Below are positions 9,939 to 19,273 of a stretch of 28,300 nt of DNA, piece after piece (the stretch's first letter is position 1; each line of letters starts with the position of its first letter). The notes below the pieces were generated by a model. That model was given only the letters and a program-made list of their open reading frames with translations, had not been told where the DNA came from and did not search any database. This stretch comes from MTP4 sp9310u (GTDB lineage: Archaea; Halobacteriota; Methanosarcinia; Methanosarcinales; Methanosarcinaceae): assembly GCA_030627005.1 (NCBI GenBank), contig DAOUSW010000039.1, positions 1 through 28,300 of the forward strand, in the 5' to 3' direction. Position numbers and translations under genes: made by a program.

Positions 9939-10499
9939 TTAACGGGCTGCCTTTGATACTCTTTCCTTTGCGTCCTTCCTGTTGATGGAGAAACACTTTG
10001 CATCGCGGTTTGCGGCTCCTATGAGTTCGGAGGCCAGGCATTCTGCGGCCGAGCGCTTGGACTTGAAAGAAGCATTTTTTGTGCCCATGCTGATGTAGCG
10101 AAGAGCCGTGTCAACACGCCTCTGAGGAGCAGTGTCCACTGCTTTTGGCACGGAGATTCCACCGTACTTGAGCCTCACAACTTCTTCCCTGGGACCTGCA
10201 TTGCCAATGGCGTCCACGAGGACCTGGATAGGGTTCTGCTGGGTCTTCTTGTTGATGATATCAAAGGCTTCTTCTACGATCTTGAGAGTGATCTGCTTTT
10301 TGCCGGTGTTTTGCTCCGACCTCATGATGTTATTAACAAGACGTTCCACGATGGAAATCTCGGACTTGTTAAACTGCTGCCTTGCATGCCTCCCACTGCT
10401 GTGGGGGACCATGACCGGAGTAAGGCCTACATAGCGCTTGATCCCGGGGTCTTTGATCTCTACTTCGGAAGAGTCCCATTTACCGAAAATCTTATACAA
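9939..10499 (-). CDS. rps7: 30S ribosomal protein S7 (uS7)
   Basis: S7 organises the head of the small subunit. The 186-residue protein shows the archaeal signatures 'IKDPGIKRYVGLTPVMVPHS' and, near the C-terminus, 'GTKNASFKSKRSAAECLASE' plus 'DAKCFSINRKDAKERV'. Two TTG codons compete as start: one directly after the rps12 stop (10505) and one two codons on (10499). I prefer 10499 because the GGAG at the end of rps12 is about nine bases away, whereas it is too close to 10505. It is translationally coupled to rps12. Function is certain; the start is not. Confidence 0.93.
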   Translation of the reverse strand: MYKIFGKWDSSEVEIKDPGIKRYVGLTPVMVPHSSGRHARQQFNKSEISIVERLVNNIMRSEQNTGKKQITLKIVEEAFDIINKKTQQNPIQVLVDAIGNAGPREEVVRLKYGGISVPKAVDTAPQRRVDTALRYISMGTKNASFKSKRSAAECLASELIGAANRDAKCFSINRKDAKERVSKAAR

Positions 10500-10505
10500 A
10501 ACCAA

Positions 10506-10934
10506 TCATCTCCTCGGTTTTTCCATTCTACCGATAACCATCTCGTGTAAGCACACGTTGTTTACGGCAGTCACCTTAAAGCGTACTCCGGGAATATCAC
10601 CCATTGCACCACCCATGCGTCCGCCGATCCTTTCGACGGTCACTTCATCGTGTTCATCAATAAAGTTCACTGCCCCGTCACCCGGACAGAAAGCAGTTAC
10701 CTGACGCCCGTTCTTGATGAGCTGGATCCTTACGCATTTCCGGATAGCAGAGTTAGGCTGCTTTGCTTCGACTCCTACTTTCTCCAGTACAATACCCCTG
10801 CCCTGAGGTGCTCCTCCGAGAGGGTCGGCTTTCACGTTCAGGTTCAGAACACGCCTGCTGTAGTTTGTGTCTTTCCAGCGAGCGTCTTTCCTGGCCTGCT
10901 TGAGTATATGAGCTGCATATTTTCCTTTTGCCAT
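10506..10934 (-). CDS. rps12: 30S ribosomal protein S12 (uS12)
   Basis: The 142-residue protein has the S12 decoding-centre signatures 'VEAKQPNSAIRKCVRIQLIK' and 'VTAFCPGDGAVNFIDEHDEV', then 'GDIPGVRFKV'. Length fits archaeal/eukaryotic-type S12 (S23e). The ATG has CGGAG eight bases upstream. It abuts rps7, forming a coupled pair. A 131-base AT-rich gap separates it from nusA upstream. Confidence 0.97.
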   Translation of the reverse strand: MAKGKYAAHILKQARKDARWKDTNYSRRVLNLNVKADPLGGAPQGRGIVLEKVGVEAKQPNSAIRKCVRIQLIKNGRQVTAFCPGDGAVNFIDEHDEVTVERIGGRMGGAMGDIPGVRFKVTAVNNVCLHEMVIGRMEKPRR

Positions 10935-11065
10935 ACTTAATTCTCCGAATTTAAATGATTGATTTAATTTTCCTTCTAAGGTAATTAGTGCCGAAATTTG
11001 TCCTCAACGCCGGTTGAAATGATCAAAGTAAACTGAAAATTTATGTGCTGAATATTTTATGTGGA

Positions 11066-11491
11066 TTACTGCAGGATTACATCGTCAATATCATGGTGGC
11101 GGCGAGCAAGCATTTTCACTTTTTCAATGTTTCTGCCGCTGCGCCCTATGGCAAGCCCCTTCTCTTTATTGGGTACCTCTACATAAGCTAATCGCTTGCC
11201 ATTTTTGTTTACAATGTTTACAGAACTGACGGATACGGGCCCGAACGCGTTCTTTATAAATGTGACCTGATCCTCTGAGTATTCCACAAGTTCGATGGGC
11301 TTGTCCAGGGCTTTTTTAACACGGTTGATATTTTCGCCGCTCTTGCCTATGGCAAGTCCCATGTCGCCCTGCTTTACGACGCACACGAGCCGTTCCTCTT
11401 CTATGATACAGTCGAGGATATTGGCCCGGGTCATATTTTCAAATAGTGCAATGTACTGGATGGTGTTCGCCGTAAGTTTTATTTCACCCAA
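11066..11491 (-). CDS. nusA: NusA-like transcription factor, two KH domains
   Basis: The archaeal NusA homologue is short: 141 residues with only two KH domains and no N-terminal polymerase-binding or S1 domain. The KH loops are GKSG (49-52, in 'GLAIGKSGENINRVKKAL') and GRSG (116-119, in 'GLAIGRSGRNIEKVKMLARR'). It binds RNA and probably works with RNA polymerase. The likely start is TTG at 11491, giving MGEIKLTANTIQYI, with GGAG nine bases upstream. An upstream extension in the same frame would overlap the L30e gene and has no family match. It sits between rpl30e and rps12, the usual archaeal place. Confidence 0.93.
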   Translation of the reverse strand: MGEIKLTANTIQYIALFENMTRANILDCIIEEERLVCVVKQGDMGLAIGKSGENINRVKKALDKPIELVEYSEDQVTFIKNAFGPVSVSSVNIVNKNGKRLAYVEVPNKEKGLAIGRSGRNIEKVKMLARRHHDIDDVILQ

Positions 11492-11510
11492 AACGCTGCA
11501 ACTCCTTTCA

Positions 11511-11801
11511 TCAGGCTGTAACTGCCAGGATATCGGATTCTCCTGCATCAAGGATTGCCATTGCGGCAATCGTGAAGGGCTTTCCGCAGACAGGTCCCAG
11601 TTCTACACTGGTGCCGCCGTATTCGAGGATAGGGACATTTGTCGTCTGGAGTTTCTTCTTTACGTTTTCAGGACAGTTTGATGCAAGCACTACCATTTTT
11701 GCTCTGCCATCTACCGCTGCATCGATGGTCAGGTTGCTTCCAATGATAACCGTACCTGTTTTCACAGCCTTAATCAGGGATTTATCAACATTAATCTTCA
11801 T
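11511..11801 (-). CDS. rpl30e: 50S ribosomal protein L30e
   Basis: The product of about 97 residues is an L7Ae/L30e-family RNA-binding protein: 'KAVKTGTVIIGSNLTIDAAV' near the start, 'MVVLASNCPENVKKKL' in the middle, 'VPILEYGGTSVELGPVCGKP' toward the end. Possible starts are TTG 11810, ATG 11807 and ATG 11801. MKINVDKSL (11801) is chosen because GAG lies about nine bases upstream. It is the first gene after rpoA2 and is followed 19 bases later by nusA, a typical archaeal arrangement. Confidence 0.92.
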   Translation of the reverse strand: MKINVDKSLIKAVKTGTVIIGSNLTIDAAVDGRAKMVVLASNCPENVKKKLQTTNVPILEYGGTSVELGPVCGKPFTIAAMAILDAGESDILAVTA

Positions 11802-11900
11802 TTTCATCAACTCTATCTCAGATTAGCTCGTCTACTCGATCTCATTCTCAATAAAAAGTTCCAAGCTCGGTGAATATCTGGTACTCTTAATACTTGATTC

Positions 11901-11910
11901 CTTATATCAA
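11901..11910 (-). promoter_or_regulatory. Possible TATA box before rpl30e
   Basis: On the minus strand TTGATATAAG lies about 100 bases before the L30e start, in the 200-base gap after rpoA2. It would give a leader of about 75 bases for the rpl30e-nusA-rps12-rps7 group. The match is moderate and other AT-rich sites exist. Confidence 0.3.
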
Positions 11911-11976
11911 TTTTCTGGTTATGGGCTTCCCGACTCGATACAGGAATCATATTAGTATCAGGTATTGCATTGGTAA

Positions 11977-12022
11977 TCTGAAGGTTTCACGAAGGGTAAT
12001 CCGGGCTTTCGGCCCCTTCAGA
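11977..12022 (-). terminator. Compound hairpin overlapping rpoA2 stop
   Basis: TCTGAAGG (11977-11984) and CCTTCAGA (12015-12022) are perfect 8-bp arms that include the rpoA2 TGA. The enclosed sequence contains a second small stem, GGGC / GCCC around CGAAA on the minus strand. There is no T-run. It may mark the end of the RNA polymerase transcript or a processing site. Confidence 0.4.
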
Positions 12023-13214
12023 CCCCGCATTCGTCTTCAATTTCAATTTTTTCTTCCTTCTTTCTGCTGACCAGGTGGACGTCTCCGGTACCCATCCGGA
12101 TAGGCTGGCCGACAATGATGTTTTCAGTAACACCTTTGAGTTCGTCCACGTCCCCGCGCATCCCGGCGTCCAGCAGGTGGCTGACCGTAACTTCAAAAGC
12201 CGCACGTGCAAAAACACTGGCCTTTTCACCGGAAATGCCGTGCCTTCCGATCTGTTTCACTTCCCCGTCGCAGGTCATGAGGTCAGACACCAGCATGATG
12301 TGGCGAATGTCCACGGTAAGCCCCTGTTCCCTGAGGGTGTCAGTAGCTTCCTTGATGATCGAATTCCTGGCGGCCTCGACCCCCAGCACCTCATAGATCT
12401 CGTTGATGTTGTTGGTGCTGGTCCTTGTCCTGTCCACACCTTCGAACTGAAGCACTTCACGAAGGGCCGAACCTTCAGTGTAAAGGGTATACTCTTCCCC
12501 TTCTTTCCTTACAACAACCCTCTTGATCCCCTCAATTCCTTTCAGGGTGACATCGTGGATGTTCTTTGCAAGCTGGAGGAGTTCTCTGTAGGACGGCTCA
12601 CTGGGGGTTATAATGATCTGGTTATCGAAATCAGGGGAGATGCTTACCATTACGTTCATTTCTTCACTGAACTTCTCCTTGATCTGTTCGATGGTAATAT
12701 TCCTGCCTTCCATGGCCTTTTCGTGCAGGTCGATGATGAGCTTCATCTGGGAGAGGTCAGTGGTCACGTCCGCGATATGGTCGATCCTGGTAGCTTCGAT
12801 CTCCCAGGCAAGAGCTCTTGTTTTCTCCCTGTTGTAGGCGTAATCGTCCGCATTTTCCTTAGAAAGGGCGATCGTCATCATCGGGGTGCTCGGGATCTTC
12901 CGGGCATCCACGATTTCGATAAGGCGGGGCAGACCCAGGGTAACGTTAATTTCAGCCACACCCGCATAGTGGAAGGTACGCATGGTCATCTGGGTACCCG
13001 GTTCCCCTATGGACTGGGCGGCAACTACCCCTGCAGCATCACAGGGCTCGATGCACGACTCTTTGTATTCTTCCATGACCTGCTCTATTATTTCTTCCAT
13101 TTCCTTCTTGCTTACCCCGGCATTGAGCGCTTCATTCCGGAGGGCCTTCATTATGTTTGAAGGGAGAGGAAGGTCTTTAGTCATGCTTTCGATCGTGGTT
13201 TCGCTGATACTCAT
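12018..13214 (-). CDS. rpoA2: DNA-directed RNA polymerase subunit A''
   Basis: The 398-residue C-terminal part of the archaeal largest subunit carries the trigger-loop region 'GVVAAQSIGEPGTQMTMRTFHYAGVA' (given here from its core SIGEPGTQMTMRTFH), then 'GLPRLIEIVDARK'. The C-terminal jaw/cleft segment includes 'HGISGEKASVFARAAFEVT' and 'DELKGVTENIIVGQPIRMGT'. Its ATG overlaps the rpoA1 stop as ATGA, so the halves of the subunit are translationally coupled. Length fits methanogen A''. Confidence 0.97.
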   Translation of the reverse strand: MSISETTIESMTKDLPLPSNIMKALRNEALNAGVSKKEMEEIIEQVMEEYKESCIEPCDAAGVVAAQSIGEPGTQMTMRTFHYAGVAEINVTLGLPRLIEIVDARKIPSTPMMTIALSKENADDYAYNREKTRALAWEIEATRIDHIADVTTDLSQMKLIIDLHEKAMEGRNITIEQIKEKFSEEMNVMVSISPDFDNQIIITPSEPSYRELLQLAKNIHDVTLKGIEGIKRVVVRKEGEEYTLYTEGSALREVLQFEGVDRTRTSTNNINEIYEVLGVEAARNSIIKEATDTLREQGLTVDIRHIMLVSDLMTCDGEVKQIGRHGISGEKASVFARAAFEVTVSHLLDAGMRGDVDELKGVTENIIVGQPIRMGTGDVHLVSRKKEEKIEIEDECGV

Positions 13215-15856
13215 TCAGCCGCCTCCTTGTTCATAACAGAGCGGATAATCCGCTGGATCACATCGGGTTTGCTAAAATCACTCTTTGTGGGGTCGATCCC
13301 GTCTTCTCCGTACTTGAACTGCACAACCACGCCTCGAGTGTCCCTGACCGTGAGGTCGTAATGGACTTCAAGGTCCTGGAGGGCATTAACAAGCCTGCGC
13401 TGGAGGTACCCTGACTGGGACGTCCTGACCGCAGTGTCCACAAGCCCTTCCCTACCACCAATGGCGTGGAAGAAATATTCTGTGGGGTTCAGGCCGCTCT
13501 TGTAGCTTGCCTTAACGAAACCGTGGGCATCCGAACCCAGGTCCCCTACTTCAAAGTGAGGGAGTGTCCTGCCTGCGTATCCTCTGCGGATGCGCTCACC
13601 ACGCACTGCCTGCTGGCCCACGCAGGCGGCCATCTGGGTTAGGTTCAGGATAGAACCCCTGGCACCCGAACGGGCCATGATAACTGCCGAGTTCTCAAGC
13701 CCCATGTGGCTGTCTGCTATGTTCCCGGTCTCGTCCCTGGCTTTACCGAGTTTTTGCATGATGCTCATCTCGATAGTTTCGTCCAGGGTCCTTCCGGGCA
13801 GGGGTTCGAGTTCCTTGTTCTCGTAGGACCTGATAAGGTTTTGAACGGCATCTTCAGCTTTGCCGAGGACTTCGTTGATCTGGATCCTTGCTTCCTTGGG
13901 GATATCTTCGTCGGCGATCCCGAAACTAAGGCCAGTCCGCATGATTGCCCGGATTGCAAGCTTGGTCATGTCGTCTATGAACTTAGCCCCGGCTTCGGCG
14001 CTGATCTCCTTGATGATCCGGTCCTGGATTTTTCCTTTGAAAGCCCCGATAGCTGCCTCGTCGATGGTACCTTTGATGAGGTTCCCGTCACGGATTACCA
14101 CATAGGCATCGTTCGGGCATTCCTCTTCCTGGCAGACATCACAGTGCGAACAGACCTGAGCCGGGAATCCCATATTCAGGGCTTCGGGCAGAATCTGGCT
14201 GAAAATCTGTTTTCCGGTCCAGTAAGGTATCCCGTTTTCATCGTGGCTTGCCGGAGCGGGCAGTTCATGAGCTTTCGCTTTCCTGAGGATGTCAAAGGCG
14301 TCCTTCGCAGAGATGCGGTTTTCAAAACGGGTCAGCAGGAAAAGTCCCGAGATGTGGTCGTGGATCCCACCGATAATGGGACCTCCGAAACGCGGGGAGA
14401 GGATATTTTCCTGGACCCTCATGAGGATCTTTGCCTCAGCCCTGGACTCTTCGGTCTGGAGGGCGTGCATGTTCATCTCGTCCCCGTCAAAGTCAGCGTT
14501 GTAAGGGGGACAGACGGCAGGGTTGAGCCTGAAAGTTTTGTTAGGGAGCACCTTGACCGAGTGGGCCATGATACTCATCTTGTGCAGGGAAGGCTGCCTG
14601 TTGAAAAGCACGATGTCCCCATCTTTTAGCTGGCGTTCCACCATCCAGCTATACTCGATTTTCTCTGCCAGGTCTTCCTTGTTGATCTCGGTAACCTTAA
14701 TGCGCCGCCCGTCGGGCCTGAACACGTAGTTTGCCCCGGGGTGGATTAGAGTCCCGTTCCGGATATAAACCTTGAGCTGCTCAATGTTCCTGGGAGTTAC
14801 GATTACAGGGACTGTCAGGATCCTTGCGATTGGAATCGGGACCCCGACTTCGTTGATGCTCAGGTTCGGGTCAGGAGAAATCACGGTACGGGCCGAGAAG
14901 TTAACACGCTTACCCGAAAGACTGCCCCTGAACCTGCCTTCCTTTCCTTTCAGACGCTGGGAGAGAGTCTTTAAGGGCCTGCCTGACCTGTGCCTTGCCG
15001 GGGGAATCCCGGAGACAGAATTGTCAAAGAAAGTCGTAACGTGATATTGCAGAAGTTCCCAGAGATCTTCAATGATCAGCTGGGGCGCACCTGCTTCCCT
15101 GTTTTCCTGGAAGCGCTGGTTGATCCTGATGATGTCCACAAGCTTGTGGGTCAGGTCGTCTTCACTGCGCTGCCCGGATTCAAGGGTAATGGAGGGCCGC
15201 ACCGTTACCGGAGGAACGGGCAGGACGGTGAGGATCATCCATTCGGGCCTTGCGTTATTGGGGTCCATCCCGATAACCCGGATGTCCTCGTCCGGAATGT
15301 TTTCGAAGCGGTCCCTGATCTCTGTGGGGGTAAGTTTCTCCCCATTTTCAAGGTACTCGCTGGGCTTTTCGAACTTGATGTCGAGCTGCTCCTCATTACA
15401 GTAGGGGCAGGTCTTGACTTTGCTTGCTTCCTTGTAGACCTCGTTGATAAGGTCATCAGGCCTGTGCCCGATTTCTTCAACAGCTGTCAGCTGGCCCAGG
15501 AAATGCTGTTTTTGTGTGGGGTCCAGCAGGATCCGGCTGCATTTCCGGCAGGATGCCCTGAGCAGCTTTCGAATGATCTTGTTAAACCCTACGTGTACAA
15601 CAGGAGCCACAAGTTCGATGTGCCCGAAGTGTCCCGGGCATTCTCCTGCTCTTCCGGAACAGGTCTTGCAGCGAAGCCCCGGGTCGATGACCCCGAGTTT
15701 CGTGTCCATGAGTCCCATGTCAATAGGGAACCCGTCATCATCATAGGTATCTGCCGTGATGATAGGGGTTGCACTCATCTTCCGGACTTCTTTCGGGGAC
15801 ATTAAGCCGAACTTAATAGCAGAAATTCTTTTTGGAATCGGAGGGACGTTTGCCAT
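13211..15856 (-). CDS. rpoA1: DNA-directed RNA polymerase subunit A'
   Basis: The 881-residue N-terminal part of the largest subunit contains the catalytic NADFDGDEMNMH, with Mg-binding Asp455, Asp457 and Asp459. The N-terminal zinc site is 'CKTCSGRAGECPGHFGHIEL'; further Cys pairs follow (CRKC, CPYC, and CSHC/CDVC-type clusters near 'VCSHCDVCQEEECP'). The bridge-helix region reads 'ARSGARGSILNLTQMAACVG'. The ATG is preceded by a double GAGGTGA motif, a very strong ribosome binding site. It lies 14 bases after rpoB1 and overlaps rpoA2 by four bases. Confidence 0.98.
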   Translation of the reverse strand: MANVPPIPKRISAIKFGLMSPKEVRKMSATPIITADTYDDDGFPIDMGLMDTKLGVIDPGLRCKTCSGRAGECPGHFGHIELVAPVVHVGFNKIIRKLLRASCRKCSRILLDPTQKQHFLGQLTAVEEIGHRPDDLINEVYKEASKVKTCPYCNEEQLDIKFEKPSEYLENGEKLTPTEIRDRFENIPDEDIRVIGMDPNNARPEWMILTVLPVPPVTVRPSITLESGQRSEDDLTHKLVDIIRINQRFQENREAGAPQLIIEDLWELLQYHVTTFFDNSVSGIPPARHRSGRPLKTLSQRLKGKEGRFRGSLSGKRVNFSARTVISPDPNLSINEVGVPIPIARILTVPVIVTPRNIEQLKVYIRNGTLIHPGANYVFRPDGRRIKVTEINKEDLAEKIEYSWMVERQLKDGDIVLFNRQPSLHKMSIMAHSVKVLPNKTFRLNPAVCPPYNADFDGDEMNMHALQTEESRAEAKILMRVQENILSPRFGGPIIGGIHDHISGLFLLTRFENRISAKDAFDILRKAKAHELPAPASHDENGIPYWTGKQIFSQILPEALNMGFPAQVCSHCDVCQEEECPNDAYVVIRDGNLIKGTIDEAAIGAFKGKIQDRIIKEISAEAGAKFIDDMTKLAIRAIMRTGLSFGIADEDIPKEARIQINEVLGKAEDAVQNLIRSYENKELEPLPGRTLDETIEMSIMQKLGKARDETGNIADSHMGLENSAVIMARSGARGSILNLTQMAACVGQQAVRGERIRRGYAGRTLPHFEVGDLGSDAHGFVKASYKSGLNPTEYFFHAIGGREGLVDTAVRTSQSGYLQRRLVNALQDLEVHYDLTVRDTRGVVVQFKYGEDGIDPTKSDFSKPDVIQRIIRSVMNKEAAE

Positions 15857-15870
15857 ATTTTCACCTCACC

Positions 15871-17685
15871 TCATACCGCATCTTCCAAATTGAGCCTGGG
15901 CGCAACACCCAGGGACTTGATTTCGTCAAGCAGCAGCTTGAACGCGTAGCTCATCTCCACTGGGTAGATGTCCGTGTCAGCCCCGCAGGCAGCACAGAAA
16001 GAGACGTTCCTCTGCTTGTCAAACGTTGCTATCATACCGCAATGAGAGCAGACAAGTTCCACCACCTTATCCGACTCGTCCAGCAGCCTTTCTTTCAGGG
16101 ACATGGCAGCCCCGTGCCCTACCAGCACGTCACGCTCCATTTCTCCGAACCTCAGACCTCCTTCCCTTGCCCTACCTTCAGTGGGCTGGCGGGTAAGCAC
16201 CTGCACGGGACCGCGGGAACGGGCATGCATCTTGGAAGTGACCATGTGGTGCAGTTTCTGGTAAAGGATTACTCCAACAAAGACATCTGCGGGGACCATT
16301 CTGCCGGTTGCGCCATCGTAGAATACCTCTTTACCGGTATGGGCAAACCCGTGGCTTTTCAGGGCTTCCCTTAAGTCTTCTTCATTTTCTCCGGAAAAGG
16401 CTGTAGCGTCCACCCTTCTGCCTTCCATGGACCCGACTTTTCCTCCGATCATTTCAAGCACGTGCCCGACAGTCATACGGGAAGGAATGGCGTGCGGGTT
16501 GATCATAAGGTCGGGGGTCAGGCCTGATTCCGTAAAGGGCATGTCGGCGATCGGGACTTTCAGCCCGATAACTCCTTTCTGCCCGTGCCGGGATGCGAAC
16601 TTGTCCCCGATATCCGGGATCCTCTCGTCCCTGACCTTGACTTTGGCAAGGCGAGTCCCGTTGATGGATTCTGTAAGAATTACAGTGTCCACGATCCCTT
16701 TTTCGTTGGACCGCATGGTAATCGAGCTTTCCCTGCGCTGCTCTACGGCAATCCCGAATTCCGAAGGCTCTTCCAGGAACCTCGGGGGACTGGTCTTTCC
16801 GATAAGCACGTCGTTCGGGCCCACCACGGTTTCGGGGTTTACAAGCCCGTCAATGTCCAGGTTCGCATAGGCATCTGCACTGCGAGCTCCACGGTATTCG
16901 GAGTCGGGGATCTCGAACTTGTCTTCCTGACCACCGGGGTATCTCCGTTCTTCACCCTCAAATGTCCTGAGGAAGTGGCTTCTACCGAGGCCTCTTTCAA
17001 TTGACCCGTTGTTGAAAATCAGGGCATCTTCAATGTTATACCCTTCATAGGAAAGGATTGCCACCACAAAGTTCTGGCCTGCAGGCCTTTCATCAAACCC
17101 GATGGCTTCACAGGTCCTTGTCCTTGTCATTGCCCTCTGTGGATAGTGCAGGACGTGGGCACGGGTATCGGGCCGGAGTTTCTGGTTCGCCGTGGAAACC
17201 CCGATACACTGCTTAATCATCGCTGCCCCCATTGTGTTACGCGGGGAAGCGTTGTGTTCCGGGTGCGGGACCATCCCCGTGCAGATCCCGAGCATGAGTT
17301 CGGGATCGAGTTCCATGTGGGTATGCCTTGAGTTAAGCTGGGACTCATAGAGGGAGATGTAGGCGTTTTCCTCTTCCTCGGCGTCCAGGTACTCCACACA
17401 ACCTCCCTTTACCAGGTCCTCAAAGCCGATTTCTTTATTCTTCAGTTTCACTATCTGCTCTTCCGTAACCAGTGGAACCCCGTTTTCCACAACTACCATG
17501 GGCCTTCTGGCCCGGCCCATATCGGAGCTGATGACTACTTCCCTGGTGTTGTCGTTCAGGGCTATGTTGACCTGCTTGGAGATGAACCCCTGACGCCTCA
17601 TTTTTCGGAGTTCTTCCACCAGTTCCGCAGGGTTGTCATGGGTTCCGACAAGCGCTCCGTTGATGAATACTTTTGCTTTAGTCAT
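15871..17685 (-). CDS. rpoB1: DNA-directed RNA polymerase subunit B'
   Basis: The 604-residue C-terminal half of the second-largest subunit holds 'SYEGYNIEDALIFNNGSIERG'-type hybrid-binding sequence, 'PDIGDKFASRHGQKGVIG', and 'GLTPDLMINPHAIPSRMTVG'. A zinc ribbon at C546, C549, C564 and C567 precedes the clamp-anchoring C-terminus 'EMSYAFKLLLDEIKSLGV'. Its ATG overlaps the end of rpoB2 by eight bases (ATGACTAA). Length and split position are those of methanogens. Confidence 0.98.
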   Translation of the reverse strand: MTKAKVFINGALVGTHDNPAELVEELRKMRRQGFISKQVNIALNDNTREVVISSDMGRARRPMVVVENGVPLVTEEQIVKLKNKEIGFEDLVKGGCVEYLDAEEEENAYISLYESQLNSRHTHMELDPELMLGICTGMVPHPEHNASPRNTMGAAMIKQCIGVSTANQKLRPDTRAHVLHYPQRAMTRTRTCEAIGFDERPAGQNFVVAILSYEGYNIEDALIFNNGSIERGLGRSHFLRTFEGEERRYPGGQEDKFEIPDSEYRGARSADAYANLDIDGLVNPETVVGPNDVLIGKTSPPRFLEEPSEFGIAVEQRRESSITMRSNEKGIVDTVILTESINGTRLAKVKVRDERIPDIGDKFASRHGQKGVIGLKVPIADMPFTESGLTPDLMINPHAIPSRMTVGHVLEMIGGKVGSMEGRRVDATAFSGENEEDLREALKSHGFAHTGKEVFYDGATGRMVPADVFVGVILYQKLHHMVTSKMHARSRGPVQVLTRQPTEGRAREGGLRFGEMERDVLVGHGAAMSLKERLLDESDKVVELVCSHCGMIATFDKQRNVSFCAACGADTDIYPVEMSYAFKLLLDEIKSLGVAPRLNLEDAV

Positions 17686-19273
17686 TTAGCATCGACCCGC
17701 CTTCTTCCAGGTTATCGCCCGAATAATCCAAATAATCGTCATCTTTAAACTTGTCCACCTCGGGCACTACTTCCAGCTCTTCTATGACCTCTTCGTCAAA
17801 TTCGGAAATTTCAAGATCAATGGCTGCAGGCACCTCGGGCAACTTTATGACCATCGGTTCGACGTTAAGGTCATAAAGAATTTTCTTTATGCTGTCGATC
17901 TCTTCCGTGCCCGTGGACAGCTCCACCATCTGGGCAAAGTTCTTCACCAGTCCACAGTTGGGACCTTCGGGAGTCTCAGAGGGACAGAGCCGTCCCCACT
18001 GGGTGGGGTGTAAATCTCTTGCCTCAAAGTGCGGCTGAGCCCGGGAAAGTGGGGAGATTACACGCCGCAGGTGGGAAAGGGTAGAAATGTAGTCGTTCCT
18101 GTCAAGGAGCTGGGAAACTCCGGTCCTCCCTCCGACCCAGTTTCCGGTTGCCAGGGGGTGCTGCAGGCGGTCCGTCAGGACGTCTGCCCGGACAATTGTG
18201 GCTACGTTGAGTTCCCTGTTCCTCATGTTTGCGCGCTCTAGCTGGTACTTGATGTCCCTTGCCAGCCTGTTGAAGGATACCCTGAAGAGGTCTTCCATCA
18301 GGTCTCCCGCAAGTTTCAGCCGTTTGTTGGCATAGTGGTCTTTATCGTCTTCGACCCTTTTACCAAGCGCCAGTTCGAAGCAGGACTCTGCCATCCTTGC
18401 CAGGAAATGAGCCTTTGCGATCCTGTCGCCCACATCGTTCCCCAGGTGGGGGAAGAGGTACCTGTCAATAACGTAGTTTGCTCTCTTGATCTGGTATTCC
18501 TTGGCCTGCCCTGCTGCAACCCTTGCCCCTATCTTCTCGATTGCTTCCTGCTGGGTCTCGACTTCGGCTTCTTCAAGGTTTTCCAGCATGAACTTGATGA
18601 TTTCCGGGTCGCTTGAGACTGCATTTACGATGTCTTCGTCAGTAACAACACCAAGAGCCCGCATCATGGTGATGAAGTATACTCTTCCCGAAATAGAAGG
18701 GAAGGACACTTCAAGCAGGGATTTTCGGCCTCTTTCCACTATTACGAGGGCTCTGTACCCACGCTTCTGGGAGAAGACCTTTGCGACTTCGATGTTGTCT
18801 CCGTAACGTTCCCCGTACTCCACAAGGATCTTGTTCGGAGCAAGGTCTTCAAGAGTCATGACAACTCTTTCAGTACCTCCGATGATGAAATACCCACCAG
18901 AGTCAAGGGGATCTTCACCATAACGGACCTTTTCGGAATCACTCAGTCCAAGGAGGTTACAGATCTTTGACTTGGTCATAATAGGGAGTTGCCCGATTTT
19001 TGCCTCCAGTACCTCGGATTCAACCCCGTCCTTGACAACACTCATCTCCAGGTAAAGGGGGCCAGAGTAGGAGAGGTTCCGGAGCCTGCCTTCGTTGGGG
19101 TAAAGTTTCTCGATTGCCCCATCGGCTTCCTTCACCACCGGATGTTCTACCCGGATCCTTCCAAGCTTGAGATAGGTGTCCTCAATGTCCGTTTCTATTA
19201 TATTTTGCTCATCAATGATCTTCTGCAGCCCATGATCTATGAATTTGTTAAATGAATCGATATGGTGCTGCAC
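17678..19273 (-). CDS. rpoB2: DNA-directed RNA polymerase subunit B''
   Basis: The N-terminal half of the second-largest subunit, 531 residues from GTG 19273. Recognisable segments are 'YPNEGRLRNLSYSGPLYLEM', 'GGYFIIGGTERVVMTLEDLA' and 'SRAQPHFEARDLHPTQWGRL' followed by 'CPSETPEGPNCGLVKN'. The frame stays open upstream to 19345, and the residues just before the GTG, 'LDNSILSQAYFTRDKIV', look like the conserved start of the family (AYF, then HHIDSFN). No ATG, GTG or TTG exists in that stretch, only ATC ATC at 19330-19325 behind a GAGGG. Either the true start is a rare codon or a mutated one, or the protein begins at 19273, where GTGAT six bases upstream could be the ribosome site. It follows rpoH after a gap with its own TATA-like box. 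Confidence 0.94.
   Translation of the reverse strand: MQHHIDSFNKFIDHGLQKIIDEQNIIETDIEDTYLKLGRIRVEHPVVKEADGAIEKLYPNEGRLRNLSYSGPLYLEMSVVKDGVESEVLEAKIGQLPIMTKSKICNLLGLSDSEKVRYGEDPLDSGGYFIIGGTERVVMTLEDLAPNKILVEYGERYGDNIEVAKVFSQKRGYRALVIVERGRKSLLEVSFPSISGRVYFITMMRALGVVTDEDIVNAVSSDPEIIKFMLENLEEAEVETQQEAIEKIGARVAAGQAKEYQIKRANYVIDRYLFPHLGNDVGDRIAKAHFLARMAESCFELALGKRVEDDKDHYANKRLKLAGDLMEDLFRVSFNRLARDIKYQLERANMRNRELNVATIVRADVLTDRLQHPLATGNWVGGRTGVSQLLDRNDYISTLSHLRRVISPLSRAQPHFEARDLHPTQWGRLCPSETPEGPNCGLVKNFAQMVELSTGTEEIDSIKKILYDLNVEPMVIKLPEVPAAIDLEISEFDEEVIEELEVVPEVDKFKDDDYLDYSGDNLEEGGSMLND

Noticed and set aside
12075..13160. Long plus-strand open frame (361 codons) opposite rpoA2
   Set aside because: It is the shadow of a strongly coding minus-strand gene, with no homology, ribosome site or promoter. 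The same holds for 6455-7402 opposite tuf and 13706-14629 opposite rpoA1.
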